64,000 nucleotides of DNA from Bacteroidales bacterium (GCA_012728975.1 JAAYDZ010000016.1:51713-115712); one strand, 5' to 3'. Positions 53,691-63,874 are shown, counted from the stretch's first letter. Notes: generated by a model from the letters alone, not told the origin. Translations and numbers: made by a program.

Positions 53691-56600
53691 ATGTCATTTG
53701 TCCACCTTCACGTCCATTCGCAATACTCTATTCTAGACGGAGCCTCTCCCATCAAGTCCCTTTTCCAAAAGGCACGCAAGTATGGACAGCCTGCCCTTGC
53801 TCTAACCGATCACGGTTATATGTATGGTGTCAAGGAGTTTTTGAGGGTGGCGGCCGACTATCCCGATGTAAAACCCATAGTCGGATGTGAGGTCTACGTG
53901 GCACTGGAGGACAGACATGCCCGCCGCGGAAAAATTGATCAGAAGGCCTATCATCTGATTCTTTTGGCTAAAAATATCACCGGATACCACAATCTGGTCA
54001 AACTCTGCTCGTTGGGTAATATCGAGGGATTTTATTTTCATCCGAGAATTGACCGTGAACTGATTGAAAAATATCACGAGGGATTGATTTGCTCCTCTGC
54101 CTGTCTCGGAGGTGAAGTACCCAGACGCATTATGGAAGGGAATATGGAGGCAGCTGAAGAGGCTGTGCTTTGGTACAAATCCATTTTTGGCGAAGACTAT
54201 TATCTGGAGGTCCAAAGCCATCCCACGGATTTGCCTCTTGCCCCGAAGGAGACCTTTGAAAAACAGCAGATTGTCAACGAGGCTCTTTATGAGCTGGCAA
54301 AAAAGCACGATATCAAGGTGATTGCCACCAATGATGTTCATTTTGTGGATAAGGAAGATGGTCCGGCTCATGACCGTCTGATTTGCCTCACATTCAACAA
54401 CAATGTTGATGATCCTGACAGGCTGCGTTATACCCAACAGGAGTATTTCAAAAGTAAAGAGGAGATGGCGGCTCTATTTACCGACCATCCGGAGGTGTTG
54501 TCCAATACTCTTGAAGTTGCCGACAAAGTCGAACTCTATTCCATCGACTCAGATCCGATACTGCCCCATTTCCCAATACCGGAAGAGTATAAAGATTCGA
54601 ACGAATATCTGAGATACCTCACCTATAAAGGTGCAGAAATCCGTTATGGAAAAGAGATTCCTCAAAATATACGTGACAGGATAGATTTCGAGCTGGAAAC
54701 TATTCAAAAGATGGGATTTCCTGACTATTTTCTCATCGTCCAGGACTTCATTGCGGCTGCGCGTAATATGGGCGTTTCCGTAGGACCCGGACGAGGTTCG
54801 GCAGCGGGATCCGTAGTGGCATACTGTCTTAAGATCACCAATATAGACCCCATCAAATATGATCTCCTGTTTGAGCGTTTTTTAAATCCTGATCGTATTT
54901 CTATGCCCGATATAGATATTGACTTTGACGACGAAGGACGTTCCAAGGTATTCGAATACGTTGAGAACAAATATGGCAAAGATCATGTTGCCCATGTGAT
55001 CACATTCGGTACAATGGCAACCAAAAGTGCCATCAGGGATGTTGCGCGTATCGAACAGGTACCTCTTCAGGAGGCCGATCGTTTGAGTAAACTTGTTCCC
55101 AGGTCATTTGAAATAGATGCTTACGATAAAACTGATTCTACGTCGCTGGTTAAGGTAGAGGTACCTCCGACCGTAAAACTTTGTGTGGAGAGAATACAGG
55201 ACTTCAAAGATGCCCTCGATTCGGATGACAAAAATCTGAGTAATACGATTAAATATGCTCAACAGCTTGAAGGCAGCATTCGCCAGACCGGAGTTCACGC
55301 TTGTGCCCTTATCATAGGCCGCGAAGACCTTACCAATATTATTCCCATAACAGTAGAGGAGGATAAGGACAGCAAAGAGAAAATATGGGTTTCTCAGTAC
55401 GAAGGCTCTTATATCGAGCAGGTGGGTATGCTCAAAATGGACTTTCTGGGTCTGAAGACTCTCTCCATTATCAAGGAGACGATGTCCAATATTGTTGAGA
55501 GCGGCCACGAGCCTTTTGACATCGAAGCTATCCCCATTGATGATCCTCTTACCTACAAGCTTTTCAGTAAGGGCAATACGACGGCAGTCTTTCAGTTTGA
55601 GTCTGATGGTATGAAAAAATGGCTTCGGGAACTCCATCCTACCCGTTTTGAGGACCTGATTGCTATGAATGCCCTCTACCGTCCCGGTCCTATGGAATAC
55701 ATCCCAGATTTTGTAGCCCGTAAACATGGAAAACAGGAGATTACATACGACCTGAAGGAGATGGAGGAGTATCTTGAGGACACCTATGGTATTACGGTAT
55801 ATCAGGAACAGGTGATGCGACTTTCCCAAGAGCTTGCCGGATTTACTCCCGGTATGGCCGACACGCTCCGCAAGGCTATGGGCAAAAAACAGCTTAGCGT
55901 GATGGAGAAACTCAACGACCAGTTTATGGAGGGAGGTCTGGCCAAAGGTCACCCGCAAGAGATTTTGGAAAAGATCTGGAAGGACTGGAAGAGTTTTGCA
56001 GAGTATGCATTCAACAAGTCACACGCCACCTGTTACGCCTGGCTGGGTTACCAGACCGGCTATCTAAAAGCACACTATCCTGCTCAGTTCCTTGCCGCCA
56101 ACCTCAGCAAAAACCTCAACGATATTGAGGAAATCACCAAGTTGATGGATGACTGTAAAAGGATGAAGATAGAGGTCCTTGGGCCTGACATTAACGAGAG
56201 TCGCACTACATTTACCGTCAACAAAAAGGGCAATATCCGTTTTGGTATGGCCGGTATTAAAGGTGTTGGAACCAATGTCATCGATGCGATTATCGAGGAA
56301 AGAGAGCGTGGAGGCGCATTTACCGATATTTTCGACTTCGTAGAAAGACTTCCCTCCGGTGTGGTCAATCGCAGGGTCATAGAGTGTCTCATCTATTCGG
56401 GCTCTTTTGACTCCTTCAGTGATATGCACCGGACACAATATTTCCTTTACAACAACAAGGAGGAGTCCTTTATTGACGAACTCCTGAAATACACTTATAA
56501 ATATCAGAACGATAGTGTGATGCAGGGTGGACTCTTCGGAGATATTGAAGAGATGAAGCCGGTGCGTCCCGAGATCCCGCCTCTTCAGGAATATGATGAG

Positions 56601-57305
56601 ATAGAACTTCTAAAAAAGGAGAAAGAGCTTGTGGGTATGTATATCTCTTCTCATCCGTTGGATAAATTCAGATTTGAATTTGATAACTTAGTGACGGTTG
56701 AACTCAGCGAGGTGCGCAATATAGAGGACAATCTCTCAAGGGATCCTAAACTCCGGAATATAGAATTTACGGTAGGAGGTCTTGTGACCGATGTGCAGGT
56801 CAAATATACTCGTACAGGAAACCGCCCCTGGTGTACATTTACCGTAGAGGATTTCAATGGCAGTCATAATTTCTCCCTTTCGGGAAAGAGCTATGAGGCC
56901 TATATGCAATATATGGTGGATCACACCGCTTTGCTGATCAGATGCGTGACAAAAGAACTCTTCCGTAAGGAGGCGGTAGAGAATAAAAAGGGACCCGAAT
57001 ATCGTTTGTTCATTGCCAATATGACTCTTCTTTCCAATGCAAAAGAGCAGTTTTTCAAAGAATTCCATATTTCGATGGATCTGGAGCAGTCAGATGCCGG
57101 TTTCCGCAAAGCACTGACAAAGAAATTGCGTGCCCATAAAGGTGAAACGCCTCTTTTTATCGATCTCTCATTTGATCATAATGGTGGAAAAGAGACCGTG
57201 TCGCTCTACTCAAATAAATTCAGGGTATCCGTGGATGGAGAGCTTGTGGATTGGATTTACGAACAGGGCTTGGATTGCCGTGTGGTCAAGAAGATGACCT
57301 GGTAA
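53691..57305 (+). CDS. dnaE: DNA polymerase III alpha subunit
   Basis: 1,204 residues, the replicative polymerase. The N-terminal PHP domain (FVHLHVHSQYSILDGA) is followed by the polymerase core with the catalytic acids in ISMPDIDIDFDDEGR (near residue 403), SVGPGRGSAAGSVVAY before it and YQEQVMRLSQELAGFTPGMAD near residue 703. A helix-hairpin-helix region and an OB fold complete the C terminus. It probably shares a transcript with gpmI. Its last 20 bases overlap the convergent btuD. Confidence 0.98.
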   Translation: MSFVHLHVHSQYSILDGASPIKSLFQKARKYGQPALALTDHGYMYGVKEFLRVAADYPDVKPIVGCEVYVALEDRHARRGKIDQKAYHLILLAKNITGYHNLVKLCSLGNIEGFYFHPRIDRELIEKYHEGLICSSACLGGEVPRRIMEGNMEAAEEAVLWYKSIFGEDYYLEVQSHPTDLPLAPKETFEKQQIVNEALYELAKKHDIKVIATNDVHFVDKEDGPAHDRLICLTFNNNVDDPDRLRYTQQEYFKSKEEMAALFTDHPEVLSNTLEVADKVELYSIDSDPILPHFPIPEEYKDSNEYLRYLTYKGAEIRYGKEIPQNIRDRIDFELETIQKMGFPDYFLIVQDFIAAARNMGVSVGPGRGSAAGSVVAYCLKITNIDPIKYDLLFERFLNPDRISMPDIDIDFDDEGRSKVFEYVENKYGKDHVAHVITFGTMATKSAIRDVARIEQVPLQEADRLSKLVPRSFEIDAYDKTDSTSLVKVEVPPTVKLCVERIQDFKDALDSDDKNLSNTIKYAQQLEGSIRQTGVHACALIIGREDLTNIIPITVEEDKDSKEKIWVSQYEGSYIEQVGMLKMDFLGLKTLSIIKETMSNIVESGHEPFDIEAIPIDDPLTYKLFSKGNTTAVFQFESDGMKKWLRELHPTRFEDLIAMNALYRPGPMEYIPDFVARKHGKQEITYDLKEMEEYLEDTYGITVYQEQVMRLSQELAGFTPGMADTLRKAMGKKQLSVMEKLNDQFMEGGLAKGHPQEILEKIWKDWKSFAEYAFNKSHATCYAWLGYQTGYLKAHYPAQFLAANLSKNLNDIEEITKLMDDCKRMKIEVLGPDINESRTTFTVNKKGNIRFGMAGIKGVGTNVIDAIIEERERGGAFTDIFDFVERLPSGVVNRRVIECLIYSGSFDSFSDMHRTQYFLYNNKEESFIDELLKYTYKYQNDSVMQGGLFGDIEEMKPVRPEIPPLQEYDEIELLKKEKELVGMYISSHPLDKFRFEFDNLVTVELSEVRNIEDNLSRDPKLRNIEFTVGGLVTDVQVKYTRTGNRPWCTFTVEDFNGSHNFSLSGKSYEAYMQYMVDHTALLIRCVTKELFRKEAVENKKGPEYRLFIANMTLLSNAKEQFFKEFHISMDLEQSDAGFRKALTKKLRAHKGETPLFIDLSFDHNGGKETVSLYSNKFRVSVDGELVDWIYEQGLDCRVVKKMTW

Positions 57306-58317
57306 AGAGATCCAGCAATTCCTCTATTGATTTTGCCTTGATAGTTTTCCCATTCGGGAACGAAACAACAAATTCCGTGGAAGAAACACATTGCACCGAA
57401 GTAATGTTTTCGGCGGGAGCCGTAGGGGCAAATCCTTTGCGCTTTAATGCATTTCCCACCCAAAAAGCACTCCTTGCCTCCCCGTCAACACCGACTGGAT
57501 TTTCCGATGGGACAGGAGATATTTTTCCCGAATAGGAGTCAAAAACCACTCCCTTTTTGCCAAAGAAAGATTCCAGCACTCCACTGAGAATCAAATCTTC
57601 CGGTGTGCCGCAGACCATCGGTGCCGAGGCGCGGTTATCCTTGGCACCTCTCTCCTGGAGCCACAGTTTGTCTCCTAGCTGAATTGCCGAATCCAGATCG
57701 TGGGTAGAGAGCAAGATGCTCTTCTTCTGTTCTTGGGCGAGTTTGCGCAAAAGCACCATTATCTCTATCCTGCTTGTTACATCCAAAAATGCGGTAGGCT
57801 CGTCGAGTATGATGATAGGACACTCCTGGGCCAGCACTTTTGCTATAAAGACCTTCTGACGCTCGCCGTCGCTCAACTCAGACACATACGAAGAGGCCTT
57901 ATGTGCGATACCTACCGACTCAATAGCCCTTGAAATCGCTTCATGGTCACTCTCTTTTAGTTGCCCGAATATGCCTGTGTGCGGATATCTGCCAAGCGAT
58001 ACCAAATCATAGACAGTAATCCCTCCGGCATAGGTCTTTTCGGTAAGCACAACTCCAATCAGGGAGGAGAGATGGTTATGGGAATAGCTTTCCAGTGGAG
58101 CTCCGAACACCTTTACAGTGCCTGCCAGAGGGGGCAGGAGACCGCATAGGGTCTTGAGTAAAGTTGACTTACCGGCACCGTTGAGGCCAAGCAGGCAGGT
58201 CACTTCACCGTTACGGAGTTCCATATCCAGCGAGTTGTGTATAACCTTGCGTCGGCCACTCCTCAGAGAATATCCGATGGCCAATCCATGTGCCGATATG
58301 GTGATCTGCTGTTTCAT
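57286..58317 (-). CDS. btuD: Vitamin B12 ABC transporter ATPase with C-terminal extension
   Basis: 343 residues. FecE/BtuD-type ATPase: Walker A GLNGAGKSTLL near residue 43, signature LSDGERQKV near residue 146, Walker B PIIILDEPTAFLD, and the H-loop STHDLDSAI. After residue ~250 comes an extra ~90-residue domain (FAPTAPAENITSVQCVSS ... GKTIKAKSIEELLDLF) not found in E. coli BtuD. It lies one base after btuC in a riboswitch-controlled operon, which supports cobalamin as substrate. Confidence 0.9.
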   Translation of the reverse strand: MKQQITISAHGLAIGYSLRSGRRKVIHNSLDMELRNGEVTCLLGLNGAGKSTLLKTLCGLLPPLAGTVKVFGAPLESYSHNHLSSLIGVVLTEKTYAGGITVYDLVSLGRYPHTGIFGQLKESDHEAISRAIESVGIAHKASSYVSELSDGERQKVFIAKVLAQECPIIILDEPTAFLDVTSRIEIMVLLRKLAQEQKKSILLSTHDLDSAIQLGDKLWLQERGAKDNRASAPMVCGTPEDLILSGVLESFFGKKGVVFDSYSGKISPVPSENPVGVDGEARSAFWVGNALKRKGFAPTAPAENITSVQCVSSTEFVVSFPNGKTIKAKSIEELLDLFTRSSS

Positions 58318-58318
58318 C

Positions 58319-59329
58319 TTAATTGAAATATTGGATATTTCTGCGGTTTACAATTACATAAATGATGACCGGTGCACCGATAATCGGGGTGATGGCATTG
58401 AGCGGCAGTATGGAGTTGCTGCCCGGCACTACTGTCAGCATATTGCACAGAAGTGCTACGCAGGCCCCTGCAAGCAGGGTAATCGGCAGCAGTTGCTTAT
58501 GGTTGGAGGTTCCGAGAAGCAATCGGGCGATGTGAGGTACGGCCAGACCGATAAAGGAAATGGGGCCGCAGAAAGCAGTAGTGGCGGCAGTGAGAATGCC
58601 GGTGCAGAGAAGTATGGCGATTCGGACCCTCTTGACGCGTACGCCCAGATTTGCAGCGTATGACTCTCCCAGCAGCAATGCGTTTAGGGGTTTGATCAGG
58701 AAAATAGACCCTAGCAGCCCACAAGCTGCAAATATCACGAACCAGGGAAGTTTTTCCATGGATACTCCGGTGAAATCACCCATCCCCCAGAGTACGAATT
58801 GATGCACCTTGTCAGGCGAAGCGTGATAGTTGAGAATGGAGATTATCGAAGAGGCGAGATACCCCACCATAATACCTATTATGAGCAGCATCACGCTGTT
58901 GCGTACTTTCCGGGAAAACCCTATAATGATACTCAGTACGACTGCCGCTCCGGCAAATGCTGCGAGGATTGTACTAAGATAACTGTTGAAAGAGAAATAG
59001 ATCATTACAAGTGCCACACCGAGATAAGCTCCGTCGCTGATACCCAGAATAGAGGGACCGGCAAGAGGATTTTTGAAAAGAGTCTGTAGCAAAAGTCCGC
59101 TTACCGCCAGAGATGCTCCGGCAAAGAGAGCCGTTATCGTCTGGGGAAGCCTCGACTGCATCACAATCTGCACCCAGGTTTGACGTCCTTCAAATGTGCC
59201 GGCAAGAATCTCCAATACGGAACGTATAGGTATCCTGACTGCACCATAAAGTAGTCCGCCGCAGAAAAGCAGCAGAAGAGCCGCTCCCAGGCAAATATAG
59301 ACTGTGATATATTTGCTTCTTACCTTCAT
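58319..59329 (-). CDS. btuC: Vitamin B12 ABC transporter permease (FecCD family)
   Basis: 336 residues with about ten membrane segments and the FecCD patterns RLPQTITALFAGASLAVSGLLLQ near residue 60, NPLAGPSILGISDGAYLG, CGPISFIGLAVPHIARLL near residue 254. The homodimeric inner-membrane channel of the B12 importer. It overlaps btuF by ATGA. Confidence 0.93.
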   Translation of the reverse strand: MKVRSKYITVYICLGAALLLLFCGGLLYGAVRIPIRSVLEILAGTFEGRQTWVQIVMQSRLPQTITALFAGASLAVSGLLLQTLFKNPLAGPSILGISDGAYLGVALVMIYFSFNSYLSTILAAFAGAAVVLSIIIGFSRKVRNSVMLLIIGIMVGYLASSIISILNYHASPDKVHQFVLWGMGDFTGVSMEKLPWFVIFAACGLLGSIFLIKPLNALLLGESYAANLGVRVKRVRIAILLCTGILTAATTAFCGPISFIGLAVPHIARLLLGTSNHKQLLPITLLAGACVALLCNMLTVVPGSNSILPLNAITPIIGAPVIIYVIVNRRNIQYFN

Positions 59330-60498
59330 TTCATCGGGGCATAATATCTCAGACTGTATCCGGGTAGAAGTTCCGGATGATAAATGAATATCAGGTCTTC
59401 CAGGAGCCGGTCGGGGTGAAGCGTGATATCGTCATAATATGTAGTACGTATGGTGTGACAGATGTAAATGTTTTTCTCCTTGAATGGTCTGAAATTGCTA
59501 TAAGGCTGATATTCATCTTTCAGAATATCGTATGTGTATTCGTGTTTAGTGTCATATTTGAAAAGCCATATATCCGCATCATAGGCCTTGTCCAATACGC
59601 TTTCAAACGTCTGATGCACGCTCTCGCTGCCTTTAAAATCGCTGAAAATGTAATCTGCACTGGCATCAGAGTGGATTGTACCTATATAGCTCCCTCCTGC
59701 GGGAATTATCCAGGACGATCCATATTTTCTCTCAAGCAGGACACGGGGTCTGTTGTCGGATTTCGCCGCCAAATTCTTCAGATAGTTATAACGCTCTCTT
59801 GTTGTAAAGAAAATGGAGTCCGCTCTCTCTCCTTCCCCAAAAAGAAGACCGTAAAAACGGCCCCATTCGGTTCTCCCCAGAGGGTGATTTTCCATATAGT
59901 CGGCCGCTTCCACTATTGGGATGCCAAGTTTTTCAGCTGCTCCGTAGCCGCTGTTTTCGTAAGGAGATGCAATGATAAGTTCTGCGTCCAGTTCGATGAT
60001 TTTTTCAATATTCGGTGCTGTTGCAAGTCCTATATCTGCGATTCTGCCGTCGGCCAGTCTTGTAAGAATAGCGCTGTCGGTAACATATTGTGTTTCGCAG
60101 ACTCCTTTGATAGCATCGACACGGCCCATTTGCACCACCATTGAGGCATGGACTGAGGTGTAGAATACTGCCTTTTCAACCGGAGTCCTGATGAGAATGC
60201 CTTCGGGAAGAGAATCCGGCAATGGTTTGTTTTTATCAATCAGCACATAGCGTCTGAGCGTCTTGAGGGTATCCCAGGGGTTGCGGACATTCACGATTAT
60301 CCAATCATCAAAACGGGAAATTTCAAAGCCTTTGGCGTAATATACGCTGTCGGCTTTGAAACATTCCGTTTCGGCTGCCACTCCGCTCCTGCTTTCACAG
60401 GAGCAGAGGGAAGCCATCAATATAATAAAAACAAAACCTATGAAGAATTGTCTGGTCACTGTTATTTGTCTTTTGGACCACCGGTAGTTACGGGACAA
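59326..60498 (-). CDS. btuF: Vitamin B12 ABC transporter substrate-binding lipoprotein
   Basis: 390 residues as given, from ATG 60498, overlapping the upstream gene by 37 bases. An in-frame GTG at 60459, two bases after that gene's stop, would give a tighter signal peptide (TRQFFIGFVFIILMASLCSC) and may be the true start. After the lipobox, a BtuF-type two-lobe fold: ASMVVQMGRVDAIKGV near residue 119, IELDAELIIASPYENSG near residue 168, VLLERKYGSSWIIPAGGSYIGTI near residue 252. It should carry cobalamin from the outer membrane to BtuCD. Confidence 0.88.
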   Translation of the reverse strand: MSRNYRWSKRQITVTRQFFIGFVFIILMASLCSCESRSGVAAETECFKADSVYYAKGFEISRFDDWIIVNVRNPWDTLKTLRRYVLIDKNKPLPDSLPEGILIRTPVEKAVFYTSVHASMVVQMGRVDAIKGVCETQYVTDSAILTRLADGRIADIGLATAPNIEKIIELDAELIIASPYENSGYGAAEKLGIPIVEAADYMENHPLGRTEWGRFYGLLFGEGERADSIFFTTRERYNYLKNLAAKSDNRPRVLLERKYGSSWIIPAGGSYIGTIHSDASADYIFSDFKGSESVHQTFESVLDKAYDADIWLFKYDTKHEYTYDILKDEYQPYSNFRPFKEKNIYICHTIRTTYYDDITLHPDRLLEDLIFIYHPELLPGYSLRYYAPMK

Positions 60499-61583
60499 GC
60501 GGTGATAGGATTGAGTCCGCCGGTGTCAAATGCGTGATACATATTTCCAAATGCGTCTATTACATACATTTGTCCGTTGGTGGTATAGTCGGATGTGCCT
60601 ATGTAAATAAGTGTAAGCAGTGTGTCTGCTGAGAGAGAAAAGGGATTTTCGACACGTGTTCCATCTTTTATCAGCTTGCCGTAAATTTCTTTTTTGCTTG
60701 TATCGAAGATATAATATTCGGCTGTCAACTGCCAATTTTCATCATAACTGGAACTTACAAGATAGAGGGCGTTGCCCGGGCCTTTGGCTATAAATGTAGG
60801 AGTAATACCCTCCAGCTCAAGTTTCTGAACAGAATCGTTATTTGGGTTGACAATCTGCAGACAGGAGGGAACATCGTTGTAGTTGCCCATGGATACCACA
60901 TAGAGGTGGCCCTTTGAGTCAGACTCCAGATAGACCGGATTGTCCGATACCTCAACTTCGCTCATCACATCCATAGTAACGGGATTGAGAACAGAGAGAG
61001 TCTTGCCGTAGTTGGGGTAGTTCATGCCACCTGAATTGGCAACATAGAGTTTCTCACCTGCAATTTTGATCTGCTCGGGGTTATCTCCAACTTTTGCAAG
61101 TGCGGATACCGTTAGGGATGTGGTGTCAATCTTTCCGGCATAACCCTCGTAGAAGGTCACATAGACACAATCCTCCCAGGTAGTGAAGAAGCGGGGAGAA
61201 AGATTGGCTGACGAACCCTGTGCTTTAGTTTTGATCTCTTTTATTACTTTTCCATCAAGGTCAGTTACGAAAATGACCCCTGAATTGTAAACGGCAATAT
61301 AAATTTTGCTTCCAAAAGCAATCATATCCTGGGCGGTGTCGCCTAGTTTTCTGCCATTATTGCTGCGTTCGAAGATGTTGTAGTTGAGCTCCTTAGTATA
61401 AGGATTATAAGCGATAAGATTGGCATCGTTAGAACCAAAGTTGCCGCTGTTGAGGACGTAAGTGCCAATGGTAGTCAGAGGAATTTCCGGTTCTTTACCA
61501 TTGTTAGGGTCAAGGCAGGAGGAGGATGACATAATCAAGAGTGCTCCTGCCATAATTGCGAGTCTGAGAAGTGTTCTTTTCAT
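60462..61583 (-). CDS. BtuG-like surface beta-propeller lipoprotein (DUF5074/YncE type)
   Basis: 373 residues. Lipoprotein signal (AGALLIMSSSSC, Cys23) then seven or so blade-like repeats: TYVLNSGNFGSNDANLIAYNP, KIYIAVYNSGVIFVTDLDGKV, KLYVANSGGMNYPNYGKTLSVLNP, HLYVVSMGNYNDVPSCLQIVNP. In Bacteroides, BtuG propellers with this make-up sit on BtuB and bind cobalamin with extreme affinity. The position directly after btuB in a riboswitch operon makes the same role likely here. It starts 18 bases after btuB. Confidence 0.85.
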   Translation of the reverse strand: MKRTLLRLAIMAGALLIMSSSSCLDPNNGKEPEIPLTTIGTYVLNSGNFGSNDANLIAYNPYTKELNYNIFERSNNGRKLGDTAQDMIAFGSKIYIAVYNSGVIFVTDLDGKVIKEIKTKAQGSSANLSPRFFTTWEDCVYVTFYEGYAGKIDTTSLTVSALAKVGDNPEQIKIAGEKLYVANSGGMNYPNYGKTLSVLNPVTMDVMSEVEVSDNPVYLESDSKGHLYVVSMGNYNDVPSCLQIVNPNNDSVQKLELEGITPTFIAKGPGNALYLVSSSYDENWQLTAEYYIFDTSKKEIYGKLIKDGTRVENPFSLSADTLLTLIYIGTSDYTTNGQMYVIDAFGNMYHAFDTGGLNPITACPVTTGGPKDK

Positions 61584-61601
61584 TTTCTATCGTTATTTGA
61601 T

Positions 61602-63623
61602 TCATATTTTAATTTTCAATGTAAGTCTGAAATTGCGTCCCGGCATCGGATAATATTGTATAATATCGTACATTTTATTGGTAAAGTTAATTATTTCTCC
61701 CTGGAGTAGGAAGGAGACTCTGCGCAGGTTAAAATCCCTGTATGCTGAGACGGTATGTTCGGCATAGCCTTTTATGAAGTTGCGCTCCACATTGAGAGGC
61801 AGAGAATATTTGTCCCCGACAAAGGAAATAATGTAGCTGAGATTTACCCAGGGGTTGCTCCAGGCGAGATTGGCTGCTCCCGAAATGCGGGGAGTGTAGG
61901 GAATCTGGTGACGCCAGGTTTTGCTCTCGGGGTCCGAAATATCCACCGCATACTGATATGAAGCATTGGTTGAGAGTGTCAGGCTGTGATCGCTGCCAAA
62001 CCGAACTCTGGAAGTGAGGCTCAAATCAGCTCCGGCTATCTGCACTTTGCCTATGTTCATCATTTTCCATATAAAGAGGGTGGGTCTGGCCACAATTTTG
62101 TCTTTTACGCTATTGTAATAGCCATCCAGAGTGGCGGAGAGCCATCCTGCCCCCTCTTTGCCGAGAGTGCCGCTCCATGTTAATCCGAGATTGTACTGAT
62201 CTGCACGTTCCGGTCTAAGCTTGGTGTTGCCCACTCTCAAATAGTAGAGGTCATTGAAAGTAGGTGCACGGTATCCCATTTTATATGAGGCTCTGATTCG
62301 GAGATTTGTAGCCTTGAAGGGCTTCCAGGATATGCTCAGAGCAGGAGAGAGATTGTTTCTGTCGGGTGCGGGATCACCTTTTTGCACCTTTTCGGTAATA
62401 TATGTATTGGTAAGTGATGCCACAACGGTTAGAGATGTCCCCTGATATTTCCCCGCAAGAGTTGTAAGGGAATTTATCCTTTCGGGAAATGGGCATTCCG
62501 GAATTGATGCATCCAGAGTATTGTAGAACAGGTCCTGGGCAAATGTCAATTCCACTCCTTCTGCAGGCTTAAAACGGGTAGCTATCGAGCTATAATACTC
62601 CTGCTGAGTATAAAGGTCTTCTACAAACCCTAAGGGATATCGCTGACTTTCATCGTAATATTTGCTCCAGGCATAGTTGTATTTGAGCACACTCTTCAGG
62701 TCCCATTTTTCGCCGAGGGCGGTATTATAGGAAGCCTGCACGAAACCGTTTTTGTCCCAGAGACGCTCAAATGCATCCTGATTATAAAGAACTACTGAAC
62801 CCGGGAGTCCCCTTTCACCCGAAAGACCGCTTGCTTTTAGGGAGAATTTGCCGGAGGCACCAATGGAACCCCAGAGATTGATCTCCGCCCTGATGGTATT
62901 GACATCGCTGTTTTTTCTAAACAGATGCTCCAGCTCCTGGCCGTTATCGATGATGAAGGGGTAATCGCCCTTGGAGGTTACCCAATCGGCATTCGCTCCG
63001 AGTGCCCACCTGCTCCCGATTCTTTGCTCCAATAAAAGGGAAGGGTTGTATGTACCGAAAGAACCGGCTTTCATGCGTGCAATGACATTAGTGCCGCACT
63101 CATAGAAAACTGGTTTAGCAGACGTGATGTTGAGTGTTCCTGCAGAGGCAAACATTCTTGCAGATTTGAATATCTCATCGCTCTGGCCGATGGAGAGTGT
63201 GATCATATCCACATTGTCCAGAGAAAACCTTCCGATGTCCACCTGGCCGCTCTGTATGTCGGATACCGCAATACCATCGTAAGAGACCGCAGTATGCTGA
63301 GCTCCGAGACTTCTGATGGAGACAGTTTTGATGCCGCCGATTCCGCCGTAGTCACGAATATTGACGCCTGCGAGATTTTTGACTGCTTCATGCAGCTCCT
63401 GTACTCCTAAACGTTCGATGGTTGAGCGATCCACTACCTGTACCGGCGCACTCTGAAGAGTGGGTGAGGGCTTGGCGACGGATGTGATGCGCGACTCCTC
63501 CAGTTGACGCACTACCACTGTGTCCCGCTTTTTGTTTTGGGCAAACAGAGTTGCCGGCAGCAGAGATAATGCCACCACAAAAAGTGCTACAGCTTTGAAA
63601 AATGCCCTGAAAGAGTATTGCAT
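61602..63623 (-). CDS. btuB: Vitamin B12 TonB-dependent outer-membrane receptor
   Basis: 673 residues. Signal peptide (AVALFVVALSLLPATLFA), TonB-box-like DTVVVRQL, plug domain (SAPVQVVDRSTIERLGVQELHEAV near residue 57; VSIRSLGAQHTAVSYDGIAVSD near residue 105), then a barrel ending FRLTLKIKI. It lacks the carboxypeptidase-like domain of SusC proteins, as BtuB does. The cobalamin riboswitch directly upstream identifies the substrate. It is the first gene of the btuB-btuG-btuF-btuC-btuD operon. Confidence 0.93.
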   Translation of the reverse strand: MQYSFRAFFKAVALFVVALSLLPATLFAQNKKRDTVVVRQLEESRITSVAKPSPTLQSAPVQVVDRSTIERLGVQELHEAVKNLAGVNIRDYGGIGGIKTVSIRSLGAQHTAVSYDGIAVSDIQSGQVDIGRFSLDNVDMITLSIGQSDEIFKSARMFASAGTLNITSAKPVFYECGTNVIARMKAGSFGTYNPSLLLEQRIGSRWALGANADWVTSKGDYPFIIDNGQELEHLFRKNSDVNTIRAEINLWGSIGASGKFSLKASGLSGERGLPGSVVLYNQDAFERLWDKNGFVQASYNTALGEKWDLKSVLKYNYAWSKYYDESQRYPLGFVEDLYTQQEYYSSIATRFKPAEGVELTFAQDLFYNTLDASIPECPFPERINSLTTLAGKYQGTSLTVVASLTNTYITEKVQKGDPAPDRNNLSPALSISWKPFKATNLRIRASYKMGYRAPTFNDLYYLRVGNTKLRPERADQYNLGLTWSGTLGKEGAGWLSATLDGYYNSVKDKIVARPTLFIWKMMNIGKVQIAGADLSLTSRVRFGSDHSLTLSTNASYQYAVDISDPESKTWRHQIPYTPRISGAANLAWSNPWVNLSYIISFVGDKYSLPLNVERNFIKGYAEHTVSAYRDFNLRRVSFLLQGEIINFTNKMYDIIQYYPMPGRNFRLTLKIKI

Positions 63624-63670
63624 TTAAAAACAAATCATGAAATCCAAACCCGGGATTTCCAATCCAACAA

Positions 63671-63826
63671 ATAATCAAGGCAGGTCTTCTGACTTGTTCC
63701 TCCTTCGAGCCGCCTTCCCATCCACAAAGGACAGTGGCAAAGATAGCTTAGGAATTAGGGAACTCACAGCTACGGGTATAGTTCCGGATTTGCACCGGAT
63801 TCCCTTTAGCCTCAATTACGACGCAA
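63671..63826 (-). promoter_or_regulatory. Cobalamin riboswitch controlling the btu operon
   Basis: On the minus strand the conserved parts appear in order: AAAGGGAATCCGGTGCAAATC, then CCCGTAGCTGTGA, then GCCACTG, then the B12 box AGTCAGAAGACCTGCC (63679-63694). The btuB start is about 50 bases further. Repression by adenosylcobalamin is the expected output. Confidence 0.95.
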
Positions 63827-63831
63827 ATGTA
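63824..63831 (-). promoter_or_regulatory. -7 box for the btu operon
   Basis: TACATTTG on the minus strand, matching TAnnTTTG, directly before the riboswitch. The region upstream of it is A/T-rich without a clear TTTG. Confidence 0.6.
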
Positions 63832-63874
63832 TGAAGATTTTTTTTAAGAAAAAAAATAGTTTCGGGTAAACTAT

